64,000 nt of DNA from Streptococcus mitis (lineage in GTDB: Bacteria; Bacillota; Bacilli; Lactobacillales; Streptococcaceae), in assembly GCF_023109105.1 (NCBI RefSeq), contig NZ_JALDTZ010000007.1:1-64000 (forward strand), in the 5' to 3' direction. Position numbers and translations under genes: made by a program. The notes under the pieces were generated by a model. The model saw nothing but the letters and a program-made list of their open reading frames with translations. It was not told the DNA's origin and ran no database searches. Numbering within the stretch: the first letter of the stretch is position 1; every line of letters starts with the position of its first letter. Shown here piece after piece: positions 29,680 through 41,745 of this stretch.

Positions 29680-32600
29680 ATGAAAAGAACACCATCTGAC
29701 ACTGAGAAAAAAATGGTTTACAGCATCCGTTCCCTCAAAAATGGAACTGGTTCTGTCCTTATTGGAGCAAGCCTTGTCCTACTTGCCATGGCTACACCAA
29801 CTATCTCAGCCAACGAAAATACTACAAGCAATAAGGGAACTGACAATGAAGCTACTACTGCCCTTGCCCAACCTCTTACTGATGCAACAAACATCGCTGG
29901 CAAGAACGAAAGCGATTTTTCTTCACCTAATAATGCAAACGCTTCCCTAGAGAAAACAGAAGAAAAACCTGCAACAGAGGCAACAACTCCTGCTGCAACC
30001 CCAGCCGATTCAGCACCACAAACCGGACAAGATCGTTCAAGTGAACCAACTACTTCTACGAGTCCAGTAACGACTGAAACTAAGGCAGAAGAGCCAATCG
30101 AAGATAACTACTTCCGTATCCATGTCAAAAAGCTTCCTGAAGAAAACAAGGATGCTCAAGGGCTATGGACTTGGGACGATGTTGAAAAACCTTCTGAAAA
30201 TTGGCCTAACGGAGCCTTGTCCTTCAAGGATGCCAAAAAAGATGACTATGGCTACTACCTAGATGTCAAATTAAAGGGAGAACAAGCCAAGAAAATTAGC
30301 TTCCTCATCAATAATACAGCTGGAAAAAATCTAACTGGCGATAAATCGGTAGAAAAACTGGCACCAAAGATGAATGAGGCTTGGTTGGACCAAGATCACA
30401 AGGTTTTCTCTTACGAGCCACAACCTGCAGGAACTATTCGCGTCAACTACTACCGTACAGATGGCAACTATGACAAAAAATCTCTCTGGTACTGGGGAGA
30501 TGTGAAAAATCCAAGTAGTGGTGAATGGCCTAACGGAACAGACTTTACGGCTACAGGCAAATATGGTCGCTATATCGATATTCCACTCAAAGATGCAGCT
30601 AAAGATCTTGGATTTTTATTACTAGACAGAAAGAAACAAGGAGACGATGTGAAAATCCGTAAAGAAGATTATAAGTTCACAGATTTGAAAAATCATAGCC
30701 AAATTTTCCTAAAAGATGATGACGAAACCATCTATACCAACCCCTACTATGTGCACGATATCCGCATGACAGGAGCTCAACACGTAGGAACTTCTAGCAT
30801 TGAAAGTAGTTTTTCAACACTTGTCGGTGCTAAAAAAGAAGATATCCTCAAACACTCCAACATCACTAATCATCTAGGAAACAAGGTAACTATCACTGAT
30901 GTTGCAATCGATGAGGCTGGTAAGAAAGTGACCTACAGCGGAGATTTCTCTGACACAAAACATCCTTATACCGTGAGCTACAACTCTGACAAATTCACTA
31001 CCAAAACAAGCTGGCGTCTTAAAGATGAGACTTACAGCTATGATGGTAAACTTGGAGCTGACCTCAAAGAAGAAGGAAAACATGTTGATTTGACCCTCTG
31101 GTCACCAAGTGCTGATAAGGTTTCTGTTGTTATCTACGACAAGAATGACCCTGAAAAAGTAGTTGGAACTGTCGCTCTTGAAAAAGGGGAAAGAGGAACT
31201 TGGAAACAAACTCTAGATAGCACAAACAAACTAGGCATCACAGATTTCACTGGCTACTATTATCAATACCAAATCGAGCGTCAAGGTAAAACTGTTCTTG
31301 CACTCGATCCTTACGCTAAATCCCTCGCTGCTTGGAATAGTGACGATGCTAAGATCGACGATGCCCATAAAGTGGCTAAAGCTGCCTTTGTAGATCCAGC
31401 TAAACTAGGACCTCAAGACTTGACTTATGGTAAGATTCACAACTTCAAGACTCGTGAAGATGCCGTTATCTATGAAGCTCATGTGCGTGACTTCACTTCA
31501 GATCCCGCCATCGCAAAAGACTTGACCAAACCATTTGGGACTTTTGAAGCCTTTATTGAAAAACTAGACTATCTCAAAGACTTAGGTGTGACCCACATCC
31601 AGCTCCTTCCAGTCTTGTCTTACTACTTTGTCAATGAATTGAAGAACCATGAACGCTTGTCTGACTATGCTTCAAGCAACAGCAACTACAACTGGGGATA
31701 TGACCCTCAAAACTACTTCTCCTTGACTGGTATGTACTCAAGCGATCCTAAAAATCCAGAAAAACGAATCGCAGAATTTAAAAACCTCATCAACGAAATC
31801 CACAAACGTGGCATGGGAGCTATCCTAGATGTCGTTTATAACCATACAGCTAAAGTCGATATCTTTGAAGATTTAGAACCAAACTACTACCACTTTATGG
31901 ATGCTGATGGAACACCTCGAACTAGCTTTGGTGGTGGACGCTTGGGGACAACCCACCATATGACCAAACGGCTCCTAGTTGATTCTATCAAATATCTAGT
32001 CGACACCTACAAAGTGGATGGCTTCCGCTTCGATATGATGGGAGACCACGATGCGGCTTCTATCGAAGAAGCTTACAAGGCTGCACGCGCCCTTAATCCA
32101 AACCTGATCATGCTGGGTGAAGGTTGGAGAACCTATGCTGGTGATGAAAACATGCCTACTAAAGCTGCTGACCAAGATTGGATGAAACATACCGATACTG
32201 TCGCTGTCTTTTCAGATGACATCCGTAACAACCTCAAGTCTGGTTATCCAAACGAAGGTCAACCTGCCTTTATCACAGGTGGCAAGCGTGATATCAACAC
32301 TATCTTCAAAAATCTCATTGCTCAACCAACCAACTTTGAAGCAGATAGTCCTGGAGATGTTATCCAGTATATCGCAGCCCATGATAACTTGACTCTCTTT
32401 GACATCATCGCCCAGTCTATCAAAAAAGACCCAAGCAAGGCTGAAAATTATGCTGAGATTCATCGTCGTTTGCGACTTGGAAACCTCATGGTCTTGACTG
32501 CTCAAGGGACTCCATTTATCCACTCTGGTCAAGAATACGGACGTACCAAGCAATTCCGTGACCCAGCCTACAAGAATCCAGTAGCAGAGGACAAACAACC

Positions 32601-33576
32601 AAACAAATCTCACTTGTTGCGTGATAAGGATGGCAATCCATTTGACTATCCTTACTTCATCCATGACTCTTATGACTCTAGCGATGCTGTCAACAAGTTT
32701 GACTGGACCAAGGCTACAGATGGAAAAGCTTTCCCTGAAAATGTCAAGAGTCGTAACTATATGAAAGGGTTGATTGCCCTTCGTCAATCTACTGATGCCT
32801 TCCGACTTAAGAGTCTTCAAGATATCAAAGACCGTGTCCACCTCATCACTGTCCCAGGCCAAAATGGTGTGGAAAAAGAGGATGTAGTAATTGGCTACCA
32901 AATCACTGCTTCAAATGGGGATATCTACGCAGTCTTTGTCAATGCGGACGGCAAAGCCCGCGAATTTAATTTAGGAACAGCCTTTGCCCACCTCAGAAAG
33001 GCTGAAGTTTTGGCAGATGAAAACCAAGCAGGACCAGTAGGAATCGCTAACCCGAAAGGACTTGAATGGACTGAAAAAGGCTTGAAATTAAACGCCCTTA
33101 CAGCTACTGTCCTTCGAATCGCTCAAGGCGGTGCCATCGTTGCCCCAGCAGTAGAGGAAAAACCAGAATTTGATCTTTCTAGCTTAAAACAAGAACAAGA
33201 TCAAAATAATGTCCAAGACAATATTTCAAACCGAGTAGTCAAACCTGAACATCAAGATCCAGCTCCAGAAGCTGAACCTGACTCTACTAAACCAGATAAA
33301 AAAGTAGCTAATGCAGAAGATAAAGCTAACCAAGCTACAACTGATTCACAAGCTGAGAAGCCAGCACAAGAAACACAACCAGCATCTGTAAGTGAAGCTG
33401 TTCAAAACGAATCAGTAGAAAACTCTAGCAAGGAAAATATAGCTGCTCCCCTAGCTAAACAAGCTGAACTTCCAAATACAGGAACCAAAAACGATAACAA
33501 ACTCCTGTTGGCAGGAATCAGCCTCCTTGCCCTTCTAGGTCTCGGTTTCTTACTAAAAAATAAAAAAGAGAACTAA
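29680..33576 (+). CDS. spuA: Cell-wall-anchored pullulanase SpuA
   Basis: A 1298-residue surface alpha-glucan debranching enzyme. A YSIRK-type signal (YSIRSLKNGTGSVLIGA) and a Thr/Ala/Pro-rich spacer are followed by two CBM41 glycogen-binding modules (from about 143 and 250, each with a W-x-W-(G/D)DV core) and the GH13 pullulanase domain (YNWGYDP). The nucleophile is the Asp of FRFDMMG (about 785) and the acid/base is the Glu of LGEGW (about 813). The LPNTG sortase signal, a helix and KNKKEN end the protein. The start has GGAG seven bases upstream; 20 upstream codons are dismissed. It degrades glycogen, a known mitis-group colonisation factor. Confidence 0.96.
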   Translation: MKRTPSDTEKKMVYSIRSLKNGTGSVLIGASLVLLAMATPTISANENTTSNKGTDNEATTALAQPLTDATNIAGKNESDFSSPNNANASLEKTEEKPATEATTPAATPADSAPQTGQDRSSEPTTSTSPVTTETKAEEPIEDNYFRIHVKKLPEENKDAQGLWTWDDVEKPSENWPNGALSFKDAKKDDYGYYLDVKLKGEQAKKISFLINNTAGKNLTGDKSVEKLAPKMNEAWLDQDHKVFSYEPQPAGTIRVNYYRTDGNYDKKSLWYWGDVKNPSSGEWPNGTDFTATGKYGRYIDIPLKDAAKDLGFLLLDRKKQGDDVKIRKEDYKFTDLKNHSQIFLKDDDETIYTNPYYVHDIRMTGAQHVGTSSIESSFSTLVGAKKEDILKHSNITNHLGNKVTITDVAIDEAGKKVTYSGDFSDTKHPYTVSYNSDKFTTKTSWRLKDETYSYDGKLGADLKEEGKHVDLTLWSPSADKVSVVIYDKNDPEKVVGTVALEKGERGTWKQTLDSTNKLGITDFTGYYYQYQIERQGKTVLALDPYAKSLAAWNSDDAKIDDAHKVAKAAFVDPAKLGPQDLTYGKIHNFKTREDAVIYEAHVRDFTSDPAIAKDLTKPFGTFEAFIEKLDYLKDLGVTHIQLLPVLSYYFVNELKNHERLSDYASSNSNYNWGYDPQNYFSLTGMYSSDPKNPEKRIAEFKNLINEIHKRGMGAILDVVYNHTAKVDIFEDLEPNYYHFMDADGTPRTSFGGGRLGTTHHMTKRLLVDSIKYLVDTYKVDGFRFDMMGDHDAASIEEAYKAARALNPNLIMLGEGWRTYAGDENMPTKAADQDWMKHTDTVAVFSDDIRNNLKSGYPNEGQPAFITGGKRDINTIFKNLIAQPTNFEADSPGDVIQYIAAHDNLTLFDIIAQSIKKDPSKAENYAEIHRRLRLGNLMVLTAQGTPFIHSGQEYGRTKQFRDPAYKNPVAEDKQPNKSHLLRDKDGNPFDYPYFIHDSYDSSDAVNKFDWTKATDGKAFPENVKSRNYMKGLIALRQSTDAFRLKSLQDIKDRVHLITVPGQNGVEKEDVVIGYQITASNGDIYAVFVNADGKAREFNLGTAFAHLRKAEVLADENQAGPVGIANPKGLEWTEKGLKLNALTATVLRIAQGGAIVAPAVEEKPEFDLSSLKQEQDQNNVQDNISNRVVKPEHQDPAPEAEPDSTKPDKKVANAEDKANQATTDSQAEKPAQETQPASVSEAVQNESVENSSKENIAAPLAKQAELPNTGTKNDNKLLLAGISLLALLGLGFLLKNKKEN

Positions 33577-33594
33577 ACTAGCCCTCCTATAGAA

Positions 33595-33632
33595 CAATCC
33601 CCCAAGCCATAACGCACGGGGGATTGATTTTT
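33595..33632 (+). terminator. Intrinsic terminator after spuA
   Basis: CAATCCCCC (33595-33603) pairs with GGGGGATTG (33618-33626), followed by ATTTTTG. Confidence 0.85.
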
Positions 33633-33678
33633 GTACAATATTTGTCGTCCTTATAAGCTTGATTAGGATTTTTTATTA

Positions 33679-33784
33679 ATACTCTTCGAAAATCAAATTC
33701 AAACCACTTCAGCTTCACCTTGCCGTACTCAAGTACAGCCTGCAGCTAGCTTCCTAGTTTGCTCTTTGATTTTCATTGAGTATA
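33679..33784 (+). repeat. BOX element (A-C), overlapping a gene end
   Basis: A 106-base BOX copy without boxB. Its boxC end overlaps the last 12 bases of the LLM oxidoreductase gene on the other strand and supplies that gene's final codons and stop. Confidence 0.93.
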
Positions 33785-34831
33785 AGCCTCTTTCATGGCA
33801 AAGTATGCCCGTACTTTTGGAGCCACTTGAGTTCCAAAAAGTTCAATAGCTCTCAGAACCTGGTCATGAGGCATGGAGCCAAGCGGTAGGTGGAGCATGA
33901 AGCGGTCCAAACCTAAGTCTTCAATCATGCGAATCAATTTGTCGGCCACCTGATCTGGATTGCCCACAAACATAGCTCCATTTGGCCCTACCTGCTCCAA
34001 ATATTGCTCATAACGCAATTCCTGCCAGTGCGGACGGTCTTTGGAAATAGCATCCACCACTTGCTTAGTCGGATGGAAATAATCTTTCACCGCCTGCTCG
34101 CCGTCCTCAGCAATCCACCCCCAAGAATGGGCTCCAACCCTTAGCTCATGACTGGCATGGCCCGCTTCGCTCCCAATCTCACGATAAGCCTGAATCAACT
34201 TTTTAAAATAACGGGAGTTACCACCAATAATGGCATAGACAATCGGTAGGCCTGCCCGAGCAATCTTCACGGTTGATTCGACATGACCACCTGTCGCTAT
34301 CCACAAGGGCAATTTGTCCTGAACTGGACGGGGATAAACTTCTTTGCCAGAGATTGTTTGGGTCAATCGCCCTTGCCAGTCTAGTTTTGTCTTTTCATTG
34401 ACTAACTGGAGCAAGTCTAATTTCTCATCAAAGAGGGCTTCGTAGTCTTTCAAATCATATCCAAACAAGGGAAAAGATTCCGTGAAAGAACCCCTTCCAG
34501 CCATAATCTCCGCTCGTCCATTTGACAAAGCATCGATAGTGGAATATTGTTGGAACAAACGAATAGGGTCCATACTTGAGAGAATGCTGACTGCACTGGT
34601 CAAACGGATTTTCTTGGTATTGACTGCCCCAGCTGCCAGGACAATCTCTGGTGCTGATACTGCAAAATCTGCTCGATGGTGCTCGCCAATCCCATACACA
34701 TCCAAACCAACCTTATCAGCCAACTCAATCTCTGTCACCAACTGGCGAATGCGTTCGGCATGACTGTAAGTTTGACCAGTCCCTTCAAGCTCCGTTGTTT
34801 CCCCGAATGTTGAAATTCCCAATTCTACCAT
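33773..34831 (-). CDS. LLM-class flavin-dependent oxidoreductase
   Basis: A 352-residue luciferase-like TIM-barrel protein (LADKVGLDVYGIGEHHRADF, AEIMAGRGSFTESFPLFGYD, LPLWIATGGHVEST). Members oxidise small substrates using reduced FMN or F420; FMN is the expected cofactor here. The substrate is unknown. The last residues (Ala-Tyr-Thr-Gln-stop) are encoded by a BOX repeat end, so the native C-terminus may have been replaced. Single gene between spuA and glmS. Confidence 0.92.
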   Translation of the reverse strand: MVELGISTFGETTELEGTGQTYSHAERIRQLVTEIELADKVGLDVYGIGEHHRADFAVSAPEIVLAAGAVNTKKIRLTSAVSILSSMDPIRLFQQYSTIDALSNGRAEIMAGRGSFTESFPLFGYDLKDYEALFDEKLDLLQLVNEKTKLDWQGRLTQTISGKEVYPRPVQDKLPLWIATGGHVESTVKIARAGLPIVYAIIGGNSRYFKKLIQAYREIGSEAGHASHELRVGAHSWGWIAEDGEQAVKDYFHPTKQVVDAISKDRPHWQELRYEQYLEQVGPNGAMFVGNPDQVADKLIRMIEDLGLDRFMLHLPLGSMPHDQVLRAIELFGTQVAPKVRAYFAMKEAYTQ

Positions 34832-34920
34832 TGCGATTCTCCTTGTCTACCTCTGTCCTTCAATTTGAAAAATTATTCTAACACGAATCTTGAGTACAAG
34901 CAACCAATTTGCTCACAAGA

Positions 34921-34944
34921 AAAAGTCTAGATAACTAGACTTTT
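34921..34944 (-). terminator. Intrinsic terminator after glmS (bidirectional)
   Basis: AAAAGTCTAG-ATAA-CTAGACTTTT, a perfect 10-bp stem with A/T tracts on both sides, directly beyond the glmS stop. Confidence 0.83.
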
Positions 34945-34948
34945 TAGC

Positions 34949-36757
34949 TTATTCTACCGTTACTGACTTAGCAAGATTACGTGGTTTGTCCACATCAAGG
35001 CCACGGTGGAGTGTTGCAAAGTAAGCGACTAGTTGCGTTGGTACCACCATTGAGATTGGTGAGAGGTAAGAGTGTACGGTCGTAAGAACGATGTCGTCTG
35101 TATCTTTGGCAACATTTTCTTCTGCAATGGTAAGGACCTTAGCGCCACGTGCTGCCACTTCTTGGATATTTCCACGAGTATGGTTAGCAAGGACTGGATC
35201 TGACAAGAGGGCCAAGACAGGTGTTCCATCTTCAATCAAGGCAATAGTTCCATGTTTGAGTTCTCCTGCCGCAAAGCCTTCACATTGAATGTAAGAAATC
35301 TCTTTGAGTTTGAGACTGGCTTCCATGGCTACATAGTAATCTTGACCACGTCCGATGTAAAAGGCATTGCGTGTTGTTTCAAGAAGATCACGGACTTTTG
35401 CGTCGATCGTTTCTTTCTCTGAAAGAGTTGATTCGATAGACTGAGCCACGATAGACAATTCATGAACCAAGTCAAAGGCTTTGGCTTTTTCATTGCCATT
35501 TGCTTCACCAACCGCTTTTGCAAGGAAGGCAAGGGCTGCTATTTGGGCTGTATAGGCCTTAGTTGACGCTACGGCAATTTCAGGACCTGCATGAAGCAAC
35601 ATAGTATGGTTGGCTTCACGTGACAGAGTTGAACCAGGCACGTTTGTCACTGTCAAGCTTGGGATACCCATTTCATTGGCCTTAACCAAAACCTGACGAC
35701 TATCAGCTGTTTCACCAGATTGACTGATAAAGATGAAAAGTGGTTTCTGGCTGAGAAGTGGCATGCCATAGCCCCACTCAGAGGAGATACCAAGTTCAAC
35801 TGGCGTATCTGTCAATTCTTCCAACATCTTCTTAGAAGCAAATCCTGCGTGATAAGATGTTCCAGCTGCAAGGATGTAGATACGATCTGCGTCTTGAACA
35901 GCCTTGATAATAGCTGGGTCTACGACAACTTGACCAACCTCATCTGTGTAGGCTTGAATGAGTTTACGCATCACCGTTGGTTGCTCATCGATTTCCTTGA
36001 GCATGTAGTAAGGATAAGTTCCCTTACCGATATCAGACAAATCAAGTTCAGCAGTGTAGCTAGCACGCTCACGGCGATTTCCATCATAGTCTTGCACCTC
36101 AACACTATCAGCCTTGACGATTACCAACTCTTGGTCATGAATTTCCATGTATTGGTTGGTTTCACGAATCATAGCCATAGCATCTGAGCAGACCATGTTA
36201 TATCCTTCCCCAAGACCAATCAAAAGTGGTGATTTATTCTTAGCTACGTAGATAACTTCAGGATCTTGTGAGTCAACCAAGGCAAAGGCATAAGAACCAC
36301 GGATGATGTGAAGAGCTTTTTTGAAGGCTTCAAGAACTGACAAGCCATCTTCTTCTGCAAATTTTCCAATCAAGTGAACGGCGATTTCCGTATCTGTTTG
36401 CCCTTTGAAGTGGTGACCTGCAAGGTATTCTTCCTTGATTTCAAGGTAGTTCTCAATCACCCCATTGTGCACCAAAACAAAACGTTCTGTCTCAGAGCGG
36501 TGTGGGTGAGCATTGTCTTCCGTTGGTTTCCCGTGAGTCGCCCAACGAGTATGTCCGATACCAGTTGTTCCCTCAACACCAGCTGTTTTAGCAGACAATT
36601 CTGCGATACGACCAACCGCCTTGACTAGGTGATTTTCAGCACCACCTAGGACAAAAATTCCCGCAGAATCATAGCCACGGTATTCGAGCTTTTCAAGCCC
36701 TTGAATCAAAATATCAGTTGCATTTGTGTTTCCAACAACACCAACAATTCCACACAT
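34949..36757 (-). CDS. glmS: Glucosamine-6-phosphate synthase (isomerizing)
   Basis: A 602-residue enzyme that makes glucosamine-6-phosphate from fructose-6-phosphate and glutamine, the entry to peptidoglycan amino sugars. The N-terminal class II glutaminase has catalytic Cys2 ([10 protein letters not shown]) and HTRWATHG. Two SIS sugar-binding domains follow ([17 protein letters not shown]). The C-terminal [13 protein letters not shown] is diagnostic. Single gene with its own promoter and terminator. Two NagR-like operators flank the promoter, and no glmS ribozyme is seen. Confidence 0.98.
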   Translation of the reverse strand: MCGIVGVVGNTNATDILIQGLEKLEYRGYDSAGIFVLGGAENHLVKAVGRIAELSAKTAGVEGTTGIGHTRWATHGKPTEDNAHPHRSETERFVLVHNGVIENYLEIKEEYLAGHHFKGQTDTEIAVHLIGKFAEEDGLSVLEAFKKALHIIRGSYAFALVDSQDPEVIYVAKNKSPLLIGLGEGYNMVCSDAMAMIRETNQYMEIHDQELVIVKADSVEVQDYDGNRRERASYTAELDLSDIGKGTYPYYMLKEIDEQPTVMRKLIQAYTDEVGQVVVDPAIIKAVQDADRIYILAAGTSYHAGFASKKMLEELTDTPVELGISSEWGYGMPLLSQKPLFIFISQSGETADSRQVLVKANEMGIPSLTVTNVPGSTLSREANHTMLLHAGPEIAVASTKAYTAQIAALAFLAKAVGEANGNEKAKAFDLVHELSIVAQSIESTLSEKETIDAKVRDLLETTRNAFYIGRGQDYYVAMEASLKLKEISYIQCEGFAAGELKHGTIALIEDGTPVLALLSDPVLANHTRGNIQEVAARGAKVLTIAEENVAKDTDDIVLTTVHSYLSPISMVVPTQLVAYFATLHRGLDVDKPRNLAKSVTVE

Positions 36758-36796
36758 AGTATATACGACACAGACCAGCTGTGCTTTCTCCTTAAA

Positions 36797-36893
36797 ATTG
36801 GTATAGTCTAATTCCTCTTTTATAGAATCAGCAAAAACAGTATATACTTGTTTCTTTCACTTGTCAAGAGTTAAAATTGGTATAGTTCAAATT
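36797..36893 (-). promoter_or_regulatory. glmS promoter with two NagR-type (dre) operators
   Basis: Minus-strand TTGACA (36862-36867), about 17 bases, TATACT (near 36839-36844). AATTGGTATAGTCTAATT (36797-36814) lies downstream of the start point and AATTGGTATAGTTCAAAT (36875-36892) lies upstream of the -35. Both resemble the GntR-family NagR dre site. NagR is known to control glmS in S. mutans, so repression in the presence of little GlcNAc-6-P is inferred. Confidence 0.68.
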
Positions 36894-36906
36894 AAGCTCC
36901 TGTAAG

Positions 36907-36943
36907 CAAAAAACTCTGACCAATTAGGATAATCAGTCAGAGT
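36907..36943 (-). terminator. Intrinsic terminator after the GH1 glycosidase gene
   Basis: Minus-strand ACTCTGAC (36936-36943) pairs with GTCAGAGT (36913-36920), followed by TTTTTG. Confidence 0.75.
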
Positions 36944-36948
36944 CCTTT

Positions 36949-38328
36949 TTAAAATCCATTATTATCGCTTAATTCCTTGAACCAGTGGCCTGATTTTTTC
37001 AAGCGACGTTCTTGTGTTCCTAAGTCAAGCTCGACCAAACCATAGCGGTTTTTATAGCTGTTGAGCCATGACCAGCAATCGATAAAGGTCCAAATCAAGT
37101 AGCCTTTACAGTTAGCACCATCTTCAATGGCACGATGAAGTTCACGAAGGTGACCTTTGACAAAGTCAATACGATAATCATCCTGAATCATACCATTCTC
37201 ACGGAATTTATCTTCACCTTCAACGCCCATCCCATTCTCTGTCAACATCCACTCGATATTGCCATAGTTTTCCTTGATGTTTTGAGCGATATGATAGACC
37301 CCTTGCTCGTAGATTTCCCAACCACGGTGCGGATTGATCTTACGACCAGGCATGATATAAGGTTCATAGAAATGCTCAGGCAGGAGCGGACTGTCAGGAT
37401 GCTTAGCAAAACGTGGCGCCATGACACGCAAAGGCTGGTAGTAGTTGACTCCAAGGAAATCTACTGTGTGCTCACGAATAAGTTCCAACTCCTCAGCTGT
37501 AGAATCTGGGAGCAAATCATGCTCAGCTAAAATTTCCACCAATTCTTCTGGATAAGTTCCCAAGACAGATGGATCTAGGAAAGATTGAGCTTGAAATAGA
37601 TCAGCAATGCGTGCAGCTTTGACATCCGCAGGATGCTGACTACGTGGATAAGCTGGTGTCAAGTTGAGGACAATTCCAATCTTAGAATCAGGCAAAACCT
37701 CATGGCAGGCTTTGACCGCAAGAGTGCTGGCTAGTTGTGTGTGGTAGGCAACCTTAACGGCAGCTTTAGCATCCACCTTATGAGGATAATGGGCATCATA
37801 GAAATAACCAAACTCTACAGGAACGATAGGCTCATTGAAGGTAATCCATTGGTCTACCAAGTCACCATAGGTCTCAAAACAGAAACGAGCATAGTCTTCG
37901 TAGGCCTTAATGGTCGCTTTGTTTTCCCAGCCATCGCCATCCTCTTGAAGGGCAAAAGGCAGGTCAAAGTGATAAAGATTTACTAAAAGGCGAATTCCCT
38001 TAGCCTTAATAGCCTCAAAGACCTGACGATAGAAAGCCACACCTTGAGGATTGACTTCTCCACGACCCTGTGGGAAAATACGAGACCACTGGATAGAAGT
38101 ACGAAAGGCTGTGTGACCTGTTTCTAACAAAAGTTCGATATCTTTTTCCCAGTTTTCATAAAAGGTCGATGTTTTGTCTGGCCCAATCCCATTATAGTAG
38201 CGATTTGGTTCTACTTGAAACCAATAATCCCAGAGATTATCTCCCTTTCCGTCACCAGGCACTCGCCCTTCTGTCTGTGGCCCAGAAGTTGAGGAACCCC
38301 AGACAAAATCCTTTGGAAATTTTAGCAT
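36949..38328 (-). CDS. GH1 beta-glucosidase / 6-phospho-beta-glucosidase
   Basis: A 459-residue family 1 glycosidase. The catalytic acid is the Glu of TFNEP and the nucleophile the Glu of LTENGMG. The family start FPKDFVWGSSTSGPQTEG and the C-terminal FIDCWSWLNSYKNRYGLV are present. Streptococcal members mostly cleave phosphorylated beta-glucosides brought in by PTS. No PTS genes are adjacent here, so whether the substrate is phosphorylated stays open. Single gene, flanked by a BOX upstream and a terminator downstream. Confidence 0.94.
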   Translation of the reverse strand: MLKFPKDFVWGSSTSGPQTEGRVPGDGKGDNLWDYWFQVEPNRYYNGIGPDKTSTFYENWEKDIELLLETGHTAFRTSIQWSRIFPQGRGEVNPQGVAFYRQVFEAIKAKGIRLLVNLYHFDLPFALQEDGDGWENKATIKAYEDYARFCFETYGDLVDQWITFNEPIVPVEFGYFYDAHYPHKVDAKAAVKVAYHTQLASTLAVKACHEVLPDSKIGIVLNLTPAYPRSQHPADVKAARIADLFQAQSFLDPSVLGTYPEELVEILAEHDLLPDSTAEELELIREHTVDFLGVNYYQPLRVMAPRFAKHPDSPLLPEHFYEPYIMPGRKINPHRGWEIYEQGVYHIAQNIKENYGNIEWMLTENGMGVEGEDKFRENGMIQDDYRIDFVKGHLRELHRAIEDGANCKGYLIWTFIDCWSWLNSYKNRYGLVELDLGTQERRLKKSGHWFKELSDNNGF

Positions 38329-38346
38329 AGCTCTACCTCTTTATTT

Positions 38347-38506
38347 ATACTCATCGAAATTCTCTTCAAACCACGTCAGCTTCCATCTGCAACCTCAAAA
38401 CAGTATTTTGAGCTGACTTCGTCAGTTCTATCCACAACCTCAAAACGGTGTTTTGAGCAACCTTCGGCTAGCTTCCTAGTCTGCTCTTTGATTTTCATTG
38501 AGTATT
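38347..38506 (+). repeat. BOX element (A-B-C, rearranged)
   Basis: A 160-base BOX copy: a shortened boxA (GTCAGCTTCC, lacking the CTTGCCGTA part), boxB-type dyads (CAAAACAGTATTTTG, CTGACTTCGTCAG, CAAAACGGTGTTTTG), and boxC to ATTGAGTATT. It lies just upstream of the GH1 gene. Confidence 0.92.
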
Positions 38507-38540
38507 ACTCTTTTTATCTTTATTTTATCTCATTATAGAG

Positions 38541-38584
38541 AAAAAACAAGGCAAAAACTAGTTACATTTTTGTCTTGTTTTTCT
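38541..38584 (-). terminator. Intrinsic terminator after proS (bidirectional)
   Basis: AAAAACAAGGCAAAAA pairs with TTTTTGTCTTGTTTTT across a nine-base loop. A- and T-tracts flank both sides. Confidence 0.7.
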
Positions 38585-38598
38585 TCTGATTATAGATT

Positions 38599-40464
<1,866 letters not shown>

Positions 40465-41724
40465 TTATCTAAAAAAGAGTCGCATAATGTCATTCCAGGT
40501 CACAGCAATCATCAAGACAACCATGATGACCACTCCGGCCAAGGTGACATAGGTTTCAATTTCTTGTTTCAATGGTTTGCGGCGGATGGCTTCTAGGATA
40601 TTGAGCACAATCTTACCACCATCCAGGGCTGGAATTGGAATAAGATTAAAAATCCCGATATTGATGGAAATCATTGCCAAGAAGTACAAGACATTCTCAA
40701 TTCCATTTTTAGCAGCATCACTACTTGCCTTAAAGATGGCAACAGGTCCACCTAGCTTGTTCAAATCCGGTTGGAAAATCAGATTTTTCAGAGCTGATAG
40801 AATTCGTAGGGCCGAGTCAGCAGCAGTTGTAAAACCACCTACAAACATGGATAGAAAATCTGACTTAATCCCCGGTTGAACACCTAGAAGATATCGACCT
40901 TGATTTTCTTCAGGAGTAACAGTGACTTGTTTTTCACTCCCCTTTTCAGAAATAGTCACATCCAAGGTCGGGGCCGTCTTATCTTTAGTTTCTGCTTCTA
41001 CAGCCTGGATCAAGCTTTCCCAGTTACTAATCTCATGTGAGCCAATCTTGGTAATCTGAGCCGTTTCTGGCACTCCCACCTTAGCCAAAGCCCCTTGGGG
41101 CATGACATGGAACTGATTGGTATCAACATCTCTGACACCACCCTGCATAAAGATTAAAATCCAAAAAACAACGACACCTAAGATAAAGTTATTCATAGGG
41201 CCTGCAAAGTTGGTAATCAGTTTTCCCCAGATAGTCGCATTTTGATATTGAACATCTAAAGGAGCAATCCGAACCTCAGTTCCATCTGCTTCCACAACCG
41301 TTGCATCGTGATCCACTGCAAATGTTTTTTCTTCTTCCAGAACCAAGCCCTTAATAAAGAGCTTATCTTCAAAATCAAACTGGGTCACCTGCATAGGGAG
41401 GGCCGTTTGATCTAATTTTTTACCGGAAAGATTGATACGTTTAACCTTACCATCATCAGCAAGAGTCAAACTGACAGGAGTTCCTGTCTTGATTTCAGTC
41501 GTATCATCACCCCAACCGGCCATACGGACATAGCCACCCAGAGGCAAGATTCGAATGGTATAGGCCGTCCCGTCCTTGCCAATGTGAGCAAAGATTTTGG
41601 GTCCCATACCGATGGCAAATTCACGCACTAGAATTCCTGATTTCTTGGCAAAGTAGAAGTGACCGAACTCGTGCACCACCACAATAATCCCAAAAACCAG
41701 AATAAAGGTTAAAATTCCGAGCAT
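40465..41724 (-). CDS. rseP: Site-2 membrane metalloprotease RseP (Eep)
   Basis: A 419-residue intramembrane protease. The zinc site is H18-E-F-G-H22 in the first helix, and the third ligand motif is in [15 protein letters not shown] domain lies between (about 195-290). Streptococcal Eep/RseP processes lipoprotein signal peptides into peptide pheromones and cleaves regulatory membrane proteins. It lies between cdsA and proS in the same operon. Confidence 0.95.
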   Translation of the reverse strand: MLGILTFILVFGIIVVVHEFGHFYFAKKSGILVREFAIGMGPKIFAHIGKDGTAYTIRILPLGGYVRMAGWGDDTTEIKTGTPVSLTLADDGKVKRINLSGKKLDQTALPMQVTQFDFEDKLFIKGLVLEEEKTFAVDHDATVVEADGTEVRIAPLDVQYQNATIWGKLITNFAGPMNNFILGVVVFWILIFMQGGVRDVDTNQFHVMPQGALAKVGVPETAQITKIGSHEISNWESLIQAVEAETKDKTAPTLDVTISEKGSEKQVTVTPEENQGRYLLGVQPGIKSDFLSMFVGGFTTAADSALRILSALKNLIFQPDLNKLGGPVAIFKASSDAAKNGIENVLYFLAMISINIGIFNLIPIPALDGGKIVLNILEAIRRKPLKQEIETYVTLAGVVIMVVLMIAVTWNDIMRLFFR

Positions 41725-41745
41725 AGTATTTCCTCCGTCTTTTGA

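Noticed and set aside
29718..29903. Plus and minus open frames inside spuA, and similar ones inside rpoB, rpoC and other large genes
   Set aside because: They are out-of-frame shadows without ribosome sites or recognisable domains.
36758..36948. glmS ribozyme
   Set aside because: The leader is short and occupied by promoter and palindromic operators; no ribozyme core sequence is recognisable.
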